Shown here: in pieces, positions 10,004 through 18,168 of the stretch
Position numbering within the stretch: position 1 is the stretch's first letter
Layout of the letters: each line of letters begins with the position of its first letter
DNA from: Magnetococcales bacterium
GTDB lineage: Bacteria > Pseudomonadota > Magnetococcia > Magnetococcales > DC0425bin3
Reading direction: 5' to 3'
DNA: 46,005 nt
Assembly (NCBI GenBank): GCA_015228935.1
Contig: JADGCO010000027.1
Location: 1-46,005 of the forward strand
The notes under the pieces: model-generated
Seen by the model: the letters and a program-made list of their open reading frames with translations, nothing else
Told to the model about the DNA's origin: nothing
Database searches by the model: none
Made by a program: the position numbers and the translations under genes

Positions 10004-10543
10004 CTACCACCATCCGAACCCTTTGGCCATCATACCGACCAGGGTGCCGGAAAGGCTGATCAAAAAGGCAAACATCAGCCACATGGTACGGCGCACATCG
10101 CGGAATTCGGTTCGCAAGTCACGGAACTCGGCCTGGGAATCCGTGAATCTTGAGTTGATTTCTCTTCTGAATTCAAGCAATTCCCCTCGGAGTGCGTTGG
10201 ATTCCTCCTTCATTTCCTTGCGGAGAGTGTTGGATTCCTCCTTCATTTCCTTGCGCAGGGAGGTGAATTCTGCGTCGATTCCCTTGAATTCCGCTTTGAT
10301 TTCCTTGAACTCGGCGCTGACTTCCTTCCGAAAATCCCGGAATTCGGCCTTCAAGTCCGTCAAATCCGATTGGATGTGTTCGACGTTGGCCTCGAGTCTG
10401 GCTACACGTGCTTCCATACCGTCATTTCCTCCTCCTCCAGCACCGCCATGGGGAGCTTTTCTGGGGGGAACCTCAATGTTTTCTGGATGTGCATGATAGG
10501 CGTCAGTCACTCTGGCAATGTTGCTTTTTCTGGTCATGGTCAT
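10004..10543 (-). CDS. Coiled-coil protein with C-terminal membrane anchor (tandem copy 1)
   Basis: 179 residues, first gene of the tandem pair. Same plan as its neighbour: R-K-S-N-I-A-R-V N-terminal motif, Pro/Gly-rich linker, charged heptad coiled coil, single membrane segment and a G-M-M-A-K-G-F-G-W-W tail. The start has two in-frame ATGs (M-T-M); the first is used here because the M-T-M start recurs in all three family members of this window. The Shine-Dalgarno is weak. A candidate promoter sits at 10635-10665, overlapping the end of the radical SAM gene. Function unknown. Confidence 0.8.
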   Translation of the reverse strand: MTMTRKSNIARVTDAYHAHPENIEVPPRKAPHGGAGGGGNDGMEARVARLEANVEHIQSDLTDLKAEFRDFRKEVSAEFKEIKAEFKGIDAEFTSLRKEMKEESNTLRKEMKEESNALRGELLEFRREINSRFTDSQAEFRDLRTEFRDVRRTMWLMFAFLISLSGTLVGMMAKGFGWW

Positions 10544-10634
10544 TTACTTGGGAGACAATTGGCGCGTGGGTTCATTCCTGGCAAGGTCATTGATGTAACA
10601 AGCCGACTATCACCCGGCCAGACTACCAGAATTA

Positions 10635-10665
10635 CTTATAAAATACCAAAAAAATTCATTTTCAA
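10635..10665 (-). promoter_or_regulatory. Candidate sigma70-like promoter for the coiled-coil pair
   Basis: On the minus strand TTGAAA (10660-10665) is followed after 19 bases by TATAAG (10635-10640) in an AT-rich stretch immediately before the coiled-coil genes. The spacer is longer than ideal, so the call is tentative. Confidence 0.3.
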
Positions 10666-12314
10666 GCCATTTCCAGCAATCTTCTGGTCAGGTGCAGGCG
10701 GACCTGGCTGGAGCGGGTCAGGCGATGGAAGAAGTGGTGGGGGCCGGTGGTATGTTCCAGGAGTTTGGGGAGATCGTCGCAAACTTCAGCATAGAGGGTG
10801 GGCAGCCGGGAATCGAATTTTTCCAAGGCCCGACGCAGAGGATCCTTGTGATGCCGCGCCAGAATGGTGGGCAGGGTGTCGTGATGCAGATTTCCCAATG
10901 TGTAGTGCATGGCGGCAAACAGGGTGACGGGTCCATGATCATGCAACATCAGGTCGGTATCGAAGCGTTCTTCTGCGGGGGGACCTTCGGTAAGAATGTG
11001 TTGCAGGTAGGCCCTTTCGTTGAGAAATTCGCTCGGGTCCAGGCGCTCGGCGCGTCCATAGGCATCGATGGTTGAACTCGTGAATTGAATGAGACGTTGC
11101 GGATGGTCGGCGAGAGTCAACAGCACATCGCGAATGACGGAGGCTTTGCGGCCAGGGTCCACCGGGTCGGCTTTCAGGCGGGGGGAAGGGGAACAGGCCC
11201 GGACTTCAAGCCGATGCCCATGCCGGGCCAATTCCCGGGCCAGGCGGGCGAAGACGCCACGGCGGAACAGGTCATTGGCAAAATTGCGGCGATTTTGTTT
11301 GTGCAGGAGCGTCAACTGGATCTCGGGAAAGTCCAGGGAGGCAACCAGAAGGTGCGCAATACAGGCCATGGGGATGCGCTCGGCCAGGTTGCCATGCCGG
11401 TCTGCATGAATTTCCTGATGAAATTCATCAAAACTGATCTGAACCATCACCTGGGCGGGAGCGGCATTTCGTGACCGGTCGGTCAGGGCCTGGCGTATCT
11501 GCAAAAAAAATTCCGTTGCCGCAGGCTGTGTTTCGGCAAAATCACCGTTGGTGATCAGGGCAAAGGTGGTGATGCGGTCCATGCTGCGGATGGCGGCAAG
11601 CAGCGACTCCATGTGTCTGGCCAGGTCGCCACCCGTAAACAGAATGCGCTCGGTCAGGGTGTTGGCCAGGGCGAAGAGAGATCCGGGTGCCATGACTTTG
11701 GATTGAACGGGGGGACGCCAGACAAACATGCAGTGCCGACAGTTGTGCCGACAAGACAAACCCGGTACCAGCCCGGCCTTGGCAAAACGGTGGTTCCCGG
11801 GAGCCGGATCCGGCAGGTGATCGAGCAGCGCCAGGCGTTCGCGATCGATGGGGTTGTCGGGGTCGCCGAACTCAACCTTTTGCTCGGCCTGGATGCGGCG
11901 ATAGGTGGCCTGACGGGACTCACGGAATGGATCCATGCTGGCCCACCGGTCCACAATCCGTTGGGCCAGATCCTCCCTGTCCGGCAGGCCATCCGGCCAC
12001 CAGTGCGACAAAAAACGGTCCACAAAACCGGGAATGGTGGTGTGTTCGGCATGCCGCAATAAATCGACCAGCCAGAGATGATCGCGATTGCGGGAGATGC
12101 TCAAAACGTCCGGGTGATAGCGCGGGTGGACATGCTCCAGCAACCAGCCCCGGGCAAACAATGCCCCGGCAACGCCCTGCGCCGGACCAGGAAAGGCATC
12201 CGGCGGCCAGATGTATGCCGGCAGACGATTGACCCGGGCCATGGCTTCCTTGAATGCCAGGCGTTTTTGCTCCAGATAATCGACATGCAGCGGGTTGACG
12301 GTGTCAGGAGACAT
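10662..12314 (-). CDS. Radical SAM protein of unknown function
   Basis: 550 residues from the ATG at 12314. The frame stays open 79 codons further upstream, but that part is a shadow of the glycosyltransferase gene. The iron-sulfur motif is C-x3-C-x2-C (C188, C192, C195 in S-C-R-H-N-C-R-H-C-M-F), followed by typical radical SAM core segments F-T-G-G-D and A-L-I-T-N-G-D. A roughly 180-residue N-terminal part with no recognised domain precedes the core. The start codon overlaps the last 11 bases of the upstream glycosyltransferase gene, indicating translational coupling. TIGR04283-type transferases are known to sit beside radical SAM enzymes, including arsenosugar genes, but this protein does not look like ArsS. 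Substrate unknown. Confidence 0.85.
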   Translation of the reverse strand: MSPDTVNPLHVDYLEQKRLAFKEAMARVNRLPAYIWPPDAFPGPAQGVAGALFARGWLLEHVHPRYHPDVLSISRNRDHLWLVDLLRHAEHTTIPGFVDRFLSHWWPDGLPDREDLAQRIVDRWASMDPFRESRQATYRRIQAEQKVEFGDPDNPIDRERLALLDHLPDPAPGNHRFAKAGLVPGLSCRHNCRHCMFVWRPPVQSKVMAPGSLFALANTLTERILFTGGDLARHMESLLAAIRSMDRITTFALITNGDFAETQPAATEFFLQIRQALTDRSRNAAPAQVMVQISFDEFHQEIHADRHGNLAERIPMACIAHLLVASLDFPEIQLTLLHKQNRRNFANDLFRRGVFARLARELARHGHRLEVRACSPSPRLKADPVDPGRKASVIRDVLLTLADHPQRLIQFTSSTIDAYGRAERLDPSEFLNERAYLQHILTEGPPAEERFDTDLMLHDHGPVTLFAAMHYTLGNLHHDTLPTILARHHKDPLRRALEKFDSRLPTLYAEVCDDLPKLLEHTTGPHHFFHRLTRSSQVRLHLTRRLLEMA

Positions 12315-13368
12315 GGAAATATTCTTCCCGAAGGGTGTACCAGATGCGGGCCGACTGCAACCAAAGCCAGACCAGACCCATGGCCAACAGATCGAAGAGA
12401 GGAAAACGGGTGCAAGGTTTCCAGAACCGATCATGAAAAGCAAGGCAGGGGCAGGCAGCTTTTTGGGCCATGGGAGCCGGCAAAGCGAGGAGCAGGTCCA
12501 GCATGAAAAAAATCTGCCAGGTCTCCTGTCGGGCATAACGACCGATGGCACGCCAGCGTTGCCATGCGACCTGGATGCCGTCCATCCGGTTGAGATGCAC
12601 CAGCAGCCGGAAAAACGGAGCCAATTGCAGAGGGCGGGTATGATCCTGCTGCCGATAGAGATCCGGTGCCTGTTGCAGAAATGCCTGCCAGCCGGTGTGA
12701 TGACAGGTCATGATCAGGGCATTCAACAGGGTGCGGCGGCCATATCCTTCCCGTTGAAAACGCCGCGCCGATGTGTTCAGGATGCCGGGCAAGGTGATCC
12801 AAACGCCGGCCTGGTGAATGCGGGCCGCCAGGTCCTGATCTTCCATGAAAGCCAATTGCGGGTTGAAGCCGCCCAATTCCTGATAAAAACGCCGACCCAA
12901 TAAAAATCCCTGATCACCATTGATACACCCTTTCCGGTTCAGGGCACTTTTGGCAGCATGGAAACGCAAGGGGCGGGCCAGAGCGGGTGCCGCATCCTGA
13001 AAATGAAGCGAAAAATGGCCTGCAACCCGATCATGTCCGCAATGTTGGCGCATCTGCGCCAATGCTGTCACGGCCAGTGCCAATTGGTTGATGGCGGTCA
13101 AGGTCGAATCCGCATGCAAAAACAGCAACTCCCTGCCTGTGGCCACCATGCCACCGGCATGCAGTTGCGCACCCCGACCCCGTGGGGCCGAGATCCAACG
13201 GGCATTTTGCATCTGGTGTGTCATTCGGGTATTGTCTTGTGAACCGCCATCGGCCACGATCACCTCCAGGGTGATGTGTTGTTGCCTGCCCAGTTGCAGC
13301 AGCAAGCCTGGCAGGGTGTTGGCCTCATTCAAGGTGGGAATGATCACCGACAGCGTGGGTTCGGTCAT
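12304..13368 (-). CDS. Family 2 glycosyltransferase, TIGR04283-like
   Basis: 354 residues. The N-terminal GT-A domain shows S-V-I-I-P-T-L-N-E-A, A-D-G-G-S-Q-D-N-T, a R-G-R-G-A-Q-L segment and F-L-H-A-D-S in place of the DxD metal site, then E-D-Q-D-L-A-A-R. These fit the rSAM-associated transferase family TIGR04283. The C-terminal 100 residues are hydrophobic (two likely membrane segments near 285-300 and 325-345), longer than the minimal family, and could anchor it to the inner membrane. It is followed without a gap by the radical SAM gene. The next gene upstream is divergent, leaving a short shared promoter region. Donor and acceptor are unknown. Confidence 0.85.
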   Translation of the reverse strand: MTEPTLSVIIPTLNEANTLPGLLLQLGRQQHITLEVIVADGGSQDNTRMTHQMQNARWISAPRGRGAQLHAGGMVATGRELLFLHADSTLTAINQLALAVTALAQMRQHCGHDRVAGHFSLHFQDAAPALARPLRFHAAKSALNRKGCINGDQGFLLGRRFYQELGGFNPQLAFMEDQDLAARIHQAGVWITLPGILNTSARRFQREGYGRRTLLNALIMTCHHTGWQAFLQQAPDLYRQQDHTRPLQLAPFFRLLVHLNRMDGIQVAWQRWRAIGRYARQETWQIFFMLDLLLALPAPMAQKAACPCLAFHDRFWKPCTRFPLFDLLAMGLVWLWLQSARIWYTLREEYFHVS

Positions 13369-13439
13369 GTTGGTATTCGATCAACTATGGCATGAAAATT
13401 GCTAGATACCAGGTCCGATTGCCAGAGAAAGGAACTCCG

Positions 13440-13847
13440 GTGCAAAAAATCGTCACAGTGACAGGGAAGCTTTTCATTTTGTTATTGGCCCTGCTCACGG
13501 CGCGGGACATACCGGCCCTGGAAACGGAAATTATTGGTCGAGTTGTGGTTTTTGTCAACGACGGGTGCCCTTATTGCCGGACCTTCGAGCAGGAAGTTGG
13601 GCAGGCGTACCCGAAAACAGCTCTTGGCCAGAGATTTCCCATGGTCAAGGTGGATACCTTCGATCCACCCAAAGAGTATGCCACCCTGGCCAAGGAGGTC
13701 TGCTTTACGCCAACCATCCTGGTATTGGATCGTCAGGGGGTGGAGCAGGCCCGTTTTCGGGGTTATCGGGGCAATGAGTTTTTCTGGGCAGATATGGAAG
13801 CCGTGGCACAAAAAATGGGGTTTGTGACTAAAACGCAAAAGCCTTGA
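13440..13847 (+). CDS. Exported thioredoxin-fold protein (CPYC)
   Basis: 135 residues from a GTG at 13440, chosen because a clear GAAAGGA lies just upstream and because it yields a classic signal peptide (positive start, hydrophobic core about 11-20). An ATG 16 codons upstream lacks a ribosome site. The active-site C-P-Y-C is at 43-46, and a cis-Pro-like F-T-P-T segment follows. The protein resembles SoxW/DsbE-type periplasmic thioredoxins that reduce or exchange disulfides. It precedes ftsY by 21 bp, so cotranscription is likely. The natural partner protein is not evident. Confidence 0.8.
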   Translation: MQKIVTVTGKLFILLLALLTARDIPALETEIIGRVVVFVNDGCPYCRTFEQEVGQAYPKTALGQRFPMVKVDTFDPPKEYATLAKEVCFTPTILVLDRQGVEQARFRGYRGNEFFWADMEAVAQKMGFVTKTQKP

Positions 13848-13868
13848 CAGGGATGGTCGGGAGAAAAG

Positions 13869-14780
13869 ATGGCGTTACTGGATCGTTTGCGGTCGGGATT
13901 GAACCGGACCCGTGAAGGGTTTGTCAAAAAGTTGGACGTGTTGCTGGCCAGGGGCCAGGTCAATGCCGAACTCCTGGAGGATTTGGAGGAGTTGCTCATT
14001 ACGGCTGATTTTGGCGTGGAGACCACCACCCGCATTCTGGAAGAGTCACGTAGCAGGTTAAAGGAAAAGAAACAAAGCGATGGGGCCTCTTTGCGGCTGG
14101 TGATGCAGGAGGTGATCCGGGAACGTCTGGAGCAGTACCAGACTCCCCTCGATCTGACCCGGGCCAAGCCACACGTCATCCTGGTGGTCGGGGTCAATGG
14201 GGTTGGCAAGACCACGACGATTGGCAAACTGGCGGCCCAGTTTACCCATGCCGGCCAGCGGGTCATGCTGGCGGCGGGGGATACGTTCCGGGCGGCGGCG
14301 GTCGATCAGTTGCGCATCTGGGGCGAGCGGGCCGGGGTTCCGGTGATCGCCCAGGGTCAGAATGCCGACAGTGCTTCGGTCATCTTCGATGCCCATGCGG
14401 CTGCCGTGGCCCGAGGCATCGACCTGCTGCTCGCCGATACCGCTGGACGCCTCCACACCAAGGCCAATCTCATGGAAGAGTTGAAAAAGGTCAAACGGAT
14501 TCTGGGACGCAAGGATGCCGCCGCCCCCCACGATGTCTGGCTGGTCATGGATGCGACCACCGGCCAGAATGCCATCAGCCAGGTGGCTCTGTTTCATGAG
14601 GCCCTCGGTCTGACCGGTCTGGTGATCACCAAACTGGATGGGACGGCCCGGGGTGGGGTCGTGGTCGGTATTGCGGAAAAATTCAGGCTGCCCATTCGCT
14701 TTGTCGGTGTCGGCGAGGGGATCGATGACCTCAAACCCTTCTCTGCCAACGACTTTGTCAACGCCCTGTTTGGCACATGA
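13869..14780 (+). CDS. ftsY: Signal recognition particle receptor FtsY
   Basis: 303 residues. FtsY is the SRP receptor GTPase that delivers ribosome-nascent chains to SecYEG at the inner membrane. The N domain (about 1-85) has the helical L-E-D-L-E-E-L-L-I-T-A-D pattern. The G domain has G-V-N-G-V-G-K-T (K114), D-T-F-R-A-A-A, D-T-A-G-R, T-K-L-D-G-T-A-R-G-G and the closing L-K-P-F segment. The acidic A domain of E. coli FtsY is absent, as in many bacteria. It lies between an exported thioredoxin and a periplasmic transglycosylase. Confidence 0.98.
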   Translation: MALLDRLRSGLNRTREGFVKKLDVLLARGQVNAELLEDLEELLITADFGVETTTRILEESRSRLKEKKQSDGASLRLVMQEVIRERLEQYQTPLDLTRAKPHVILVVGVNGVGKTTTIGKLAAQFTHAGQRVMLAAGDTFRAAAVDQLRIWGERAGVPVIAQGQNADSASVIFDAHAAAVARGIDLLLADTAGRLHTKANLMEELKKVKRILGRKDAAAPHDVWLVMDATTGQNAISQVALFHEALGLTGLVITKLDGTARGGVVVGIAEKFRLPIRFVGVGEGIDDLKPFSANDFVNALFGT

Positions 14781-14786
14781 AAGACG

Positions 14787-16808
14787 GTGGATCCCGATAT
14801 GCTTACCTCCAGGTTGTTGACACGTTTGGTATCGTTTCCGGTTTTGATTCTTGTCGTGCTGGTGAGTGGCCTGTTCCCTGTCCAGGTCATGCAGGCCGAT
14901 GACAATACCGCGCTGGACGATTTTCGGCGGCTGTTTGCCTATCTTGATATGGACAATCCGCTGCCACCCGAGGTGTTTGACCGGTCGCGCTGGCCAAACA
15001 ACGATCTTCTGACTTCCTATCTGGAACTGGAACTTCTGCAACATCCCAGGGTCGCACGTCCCTTGACCGTCGATTTGCGCAGTTTTGTGCGGCGCTGGCC
15101 GGACCACCCGCATGGGGGCAAAATCCAGCGTATGCTCGATGAGCGGATCGCGGATGAGGGAACCGATGCCGAGGTCCTGGCATGGTTTGATCGCCGACCC
15201 CTACCGGCAGTCGCCTCTCAGCAAAAACGCTATCTGGAGGTTCTTCTGGCCAATCAGCGGCAGGAGGATGCCTGGCGCATCTGGCGGGACTATTATCGCA
15301 ATGGGTATGACATTTCCGACGCCCTGGATCTGGCCACCCAGGTCATCTCCCGGCAATTGACTGCCGAGGATCATGAAACCAGGGCCAGAACCGTGATCCA
15401 AAAAGGCAAGGCCAATGCCCTTCCTGGTGTCTTGCGCCAGATTCGCAACCTGGATCTGCGGAACTATTTCTTGACATTGGCCGTGGCCAGGAGTGACAGC
15501 AGACAATTCGAGACCATGGTGGCCAAACTTCCCCAACAGATGGCGCAAAGTTCGGAGCTGTGGTTTGAACGAGTGGAATATTATCGTCGCCAGGGTGCTT
15601 ATTCTCAGGCCGCAGCTCTGTTGCAAGGTCCAAAGGGAAAACTGCTCAATCCCGAAGACAGCCAACGCGCCCGCTATCGTCTGGCCAAGGACATGGTCTA
15701 TCCAGGCAAGGATTACAAAAATGCCTGGCTGGTCCTGCAACCCAGCAGCAAACTCAAAAACCCCAAAATGTCCGACACCTTCTGGTTGGCCGGCTGGTGT
15801 GCCTACAAATTGGGTAACAGGCCAGCCGCCCTGGAAATGTTCAAACGTCTGGCCGAGGAGGGGGATGACCTGCGCATGCGCAGCCAGGGGGGCATCTGGG
15901 CTGCCGTGTTGATTGGCATTGCCAAGCCTGAAGCGACCCCATGGCTGGAGATAGCCGGTCGTTATCCGGAATCTTTTTATGGTTTCCTGGGCGCGGAAAT
16001 GACCCATCCCGACTCGATCCTGCCCCGGGAGCCTGCCGAGCAACCCTGTGGTCCCCTTCTGGAACGGCAGGATCTGCAAACCGGCCTGAATCGCATGACA
16101 ATCCTGAAAACCATTGGTCGCAGTTTTCACAATGGTCTGGAAGTACAGGCTCTGGCTGAAAAATTTGGCCTGAATCCCAGCGAACAGATCTGTCTGGCCA
16201 CAGCCTATGGAGATCCCAATCATGCCATTCAGGTGGCCTCGCCTCTGTATTATAAACAGGGCATCCGCCTTTGGAACGGACTCTATCCCCTGCCGTCCTG
16301 GAAGCCTGATACGGGCTGGATTCTTGATCCGGCCCTGGTTTGGGGAACGAGCCGCCAGGAGAGCCTTTTTTCTCCTGCCGTCGTTTCTCGCAGTGGTGCT
16401 TTGGGTCTTTTGCAACTGATGCCAGCCACGGCTCGGGAAGAGGCCCAATTGCTCAAGATGGAAGCCTCCACGCCGCATCGGTTGCGGCAGCCTGGCTACA
16501 ATCTCTCTTTGGGGCAATCCTACCTTTTTCGCATGTTGAAACGGTTCGATGGTGATCTGGTCCTGGCCTTGATCTCCTACAATGCTGGACCATCCCGGGC
16601 GCAAAACTGGCGACCCGAACGCACGCTCAAGGATGCCCTGAATTTTATCGAGGATATTCCAATCCATGAAACCCGGGATTATGTCAAGAAGGTGACGCAT
16701 GGTTATGCCGTCTATCACCATCTCATGTATGGAAAGGGTTCCGTCCTGAAAGTCATCTCCCCGGGAAAGCCGGGTGTGCAATACTTGGCCGCGCCAGCGA
16801 CACCCTGA
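14787..16808 (+). CDS. slt: Soluble-type lytic murein transglycosylase (Slt70-like)
   Basis: 673 residues from the GTG at 14787; an ATG four codons later (14799), preceded by GGTGGA, is an equally good start. A signal peptide (about 10-37) is followed by a long helical, TPR-like superhelix (about 40-480) and a C-terminal SLT domain with the catalytic Glu in S-R-Q-E-S (E525), G-A-L-G-L-L-Q-L-M-P, and A-L-I-S-Y-N-A-G-P. The enzyme cleaves peptidoglycan glycan strands to 1,6-anhydro products in the periplasm. It begins only 6 bp after ftsY and is followed by a likely terminator, so it ends this operon. Confidence 0.95.
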   Translation: MDPDMLTSRLLTRLVSFPVLILVVLVSGLFPVQVMQADDNTALDDFRRLFAYLDMDNPLPPEVFDRSRWPNNDLLTSYLELELLQHPRVARPLTVDLRSFVRRWPDHPHGGKIQRMLDERIADEGTDAEVLAWFDRRPLPAVASQQKRYLEVLLANQRQEDAWRIWRDYYRNGYDISDALDLATQVISRQLTAEDHETRARTVIQKGKANALPGVLRQIRNLDLRNYFLTLAVARSDSRQFETMVAKLPQQMAQSSELWFERVEYYRRQGAYSQAAALLQGPKGKLLNPEDSQRARYRLAKDMVYPGKDYKNAWLVLQPSSKLKNPKMSDTFWLAGWCAYKLGNRPAALEMFKRLAEEGDDLRMRSQGGIWAAVLIGIAKPEATPWLEIAGRYPESFYGFLGAEMTHPDSILPREPAEQPCGPLLERQDLQTGLNRMTILKTIGRSFHNGLEVQALAEKFGLNPSEQICLATAYGDPNHAIQVASPLYYKQGIRLWNGLYPLPSWKPDTGWILDPALVWGTSRQESLFSPAVVSRSGALGLLQLMPATAREEAQLLKMEASTPHRLRQPGYNLSLGQSYLFRMLKRFDGDLVLALISYNAGPSRAQNWRPERTLKDALNFIEDIPIHETRDYVKKVTHGYAVYHHLMYGKGSVLKVISPGKPGVQYLAAPATP

Positions 16809-16814
16809 AAGAAT

Positions 16815-16844
16815 TGGGAAATGATTGACCATCCCAGTTTTTTT
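16815..16844 (+). terminator. Rho-independent terminator after slt
   Basis: A TGGGA-a-ATG arm pairs with CATCCCA around a short loop with one bulged base, and is followed directly by seven T residues. It sits 7 bp after the slt stop. It overlaps the candidate hicAB promoter. Confidence 0.55.
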
Positions 16845-16853
16845 GTGTATTCT
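16825..16853 (+). promoter_or_regulatory. Candidate hicAB promoter
   Basis: TTGACC (16825-16830) and TATTCT (16848-16853) are separated by 17 bp, 34 bp before the hicA ATG. Four or more positions in each hexamer match the sigma70 consensus. The -35 lies in the terminator stem, so one of the two calls may be fortuitous. Confidence 0.4.
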
Positions 16854-16886
16854 TGGTATAAAAGTCGGATCCGATGAGGAATGCTG

Positions 16887-17087
16887 ATGGGCAAAAGCAT
16901 GAGCAGCCGGGAGGTGATCGCGATTTTAATAAAAGCTGGATGGCAGTTGGATTCTATCCGTGGTGATCATCATCATTTCAAGCATTCATCTTTGACTGGG
17001 AAAGTGACGGTTCCCCATCCTCGAAAAGATGTTCCTCTGGTTATCCTCAAACTCATTGAGAAACAGGCGGGTATGGCGATCAGGTAG
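16887..17087 (+). CDS. hicA: HicA-family mRNA interferase toxin
   Basis: 66 residues from the ATG at 16887, preceded by GAGGA at suitable spacing; an ATG two codons upstream overlaps that site. The double-stranded-RNA-binding-like fold is indicated by S-S-R-E-V, K-A-G-W, then G-D-H-H-H-F around the catalytic His (H28) and the V-P-H-P-R-K-D-V-P segment. HicA toxins cleave mRNA and are neutralised by HicB, encoded 12 bp downstream. The active-site region appears intact. Confidence 0.93.
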   Translation: MGKSMSSREVIAILIKAGWQLDSIRGDHHHFKHSSLTGKVTVPHPRKDVPLVILKLIEKQAGMAIR

Positions 17088-17099
17088 GATAAATTAAAA

Positions 17100-17507
17100 A
17101 TGGAAACAAGACATTATGCAGCAATCATGTATCGCGGGTCGGAAGGAATCTGGGTCGGCTTTCCGGATATTCCCGGATGTGTCAGTTTTGGCCGATCCGT
17201 TCAGGAAGCGGCCATGCAGGCTGAGGAAGCATTATCTGGTCATGTGGCTCTGATGGTACGGGACAATGACCCCCTGCCTGATCAGACTCCTCTGGACCGG
17301 TTGGACGAAGTGGCTCCTGATCCGGGAGATTCCGCAGAGGTAGGGCGTTTCCTGGTCAAAGTCGAGATTCCTGCCAGATGGATTCAACTCAATCTTTCCA
17401 TGGCCGAAAGCTTGGTGATGCGGGTAGACCACGCTGCCAAGGATTTGGGGATGAGCCGCTCCGGTTATCTTGCCGAGGCTGCGCGTCGGATGCTGGAAGC
17501 GGGGTAA
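17100..17507 (+). CDS. hicB: HicB-family antitoxin
   Basis: 135 residues. The N-terminal partially degraded RNase H-like domain contains G-F-P-D-I-P-G-C-V and the A-x-x-A-E-E-A-L-x-G-H helix. The C-terminal 45 residues (L-S-M-A-E-S-L-V onward, ending S-R-S-G-Y-L-A-E-A-A-R) are a ribbon-helix-helix or Arc-like DNA-binding domain. HicB binds HicA and typically represses the hicAB promoter. The gene faces cheD, whose stop lies 47 bp away. Confidence 0.93.
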   Translation: METRHYAAIMYRGSEGIWVGFPDIPGCVSFGRSVQEAAMQAEEALSGHVALMVRDNDPLPDQTPLDRLDEVAPDPGDSAEVGRFLVKVEIPARWIQLNLSMAESLVMRVDHAAKDLGMSRSGYLAEAARRMLEAG

Positions 17508-17553
17508 AGGGAGAGGGGGACGCAAAGGGTCGGCAGCGTGTACGCGGTGTCTT

Positions 17554-18168
17554 TCAAGACAGATGAATATTATTCAGACGGCGAAGGAGAACTTCGCCGG
17601 TGTGGGTGTAGAAAAAAATGCGGCGTCCCAGGGTGCCGCCCACGTTGATGGCAGTCAGAAAGAGTCCGGCAGCGCGAATTTCGTTTTCTGCCATGCGAAT
17701 ATTTTGGCGACCAACCGTATTTTCCGGGTCGTGGGTGGGATACATGTCGGCACCCCCAAACAGTTTGGCAGAGAGTTCCCGGCGGGAAATACCGCGCTGG
17801 TCGTAGTATTCCAGCATGTGCCGGATGGCACAGTCCACGAAACGAAAACACTCTTTCTGGCGTTGACGCCGGATGTGGTGGGCGATTGGGGTCGTACCAC
17901 CGGGTTGCACGCCATGACAGATGGCCCCGGTTCTGGTCTTGGGATGGAACAGGGTCAAGGCCACACAAGAGCCTAGAATTGTGTCCACGACGACCGGTGA
18001 CTCACTGATATACAATTGCCCCGGTGCCAGCGTGAAGGCATGCGGCATGATTGTGTCGTCATGGGACCGGAAACTCTTGCCTGTGTAGCGCGGACGCATG
18101 GTGAGGCCGGGGTCGGGTCGGCAGAAAAGGAGAAAAGGCAGGTTCGGCTGGTTGTTCAACGCCCGCAA
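17554..18168 (-). CDS. cheD: Chemoreceptor glutamine deamidase CheD
   Basis: CheD deamidates receptor glutamines and tunes chemotactic adaptation. The catalytic Cys is in L-G-S-C-V-A-L and the His in I-C-H-G-V; F-G-G-A-D-M and N-I-R-M-A-E-N also match the family. The start is uncertain. A TTG at 18168 overlaps the end of cheB and has AGGAAG about 10 nt upstream, favouring coupling. An ATG at 18099 gives a more typical N-terminus but no ribosome site. It is the last gene of the leftward chemotaxis cluster. Confidence 0.92.
   Translation of the reverse strand: MRALNNQPNLPFLLFCRPDPGLTMRPRYTGKSFRSHDDTIMPHAFTLAPGQLYISESPVVVDTILGSCVALTLFHPKTRTGAICHGVQPGGTTPIAHHIRRQRQKECFRFVDCAIRHMLEYYDQRGISRRELSAKLFGGADMYPTHDPENTVGRQNIRMAENEIRAAGLFLTAINVGGTLGRRIFFYTHTGEVLLRRLNNIHLS

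Larger units (their letters stand above)
9433..10543. repeat. Direct tandem gene duplication
   Basis: The coding sequences 9433-10002 and 10004-10543 align along their whole length with few differences at the DNA level. The main ones are a 21-bp heptad indel and a short length change near residues 125-140. Conservation extends through silent positions, which points to a recent duplication or ongoing gene conversion. Confidence 0.9.
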
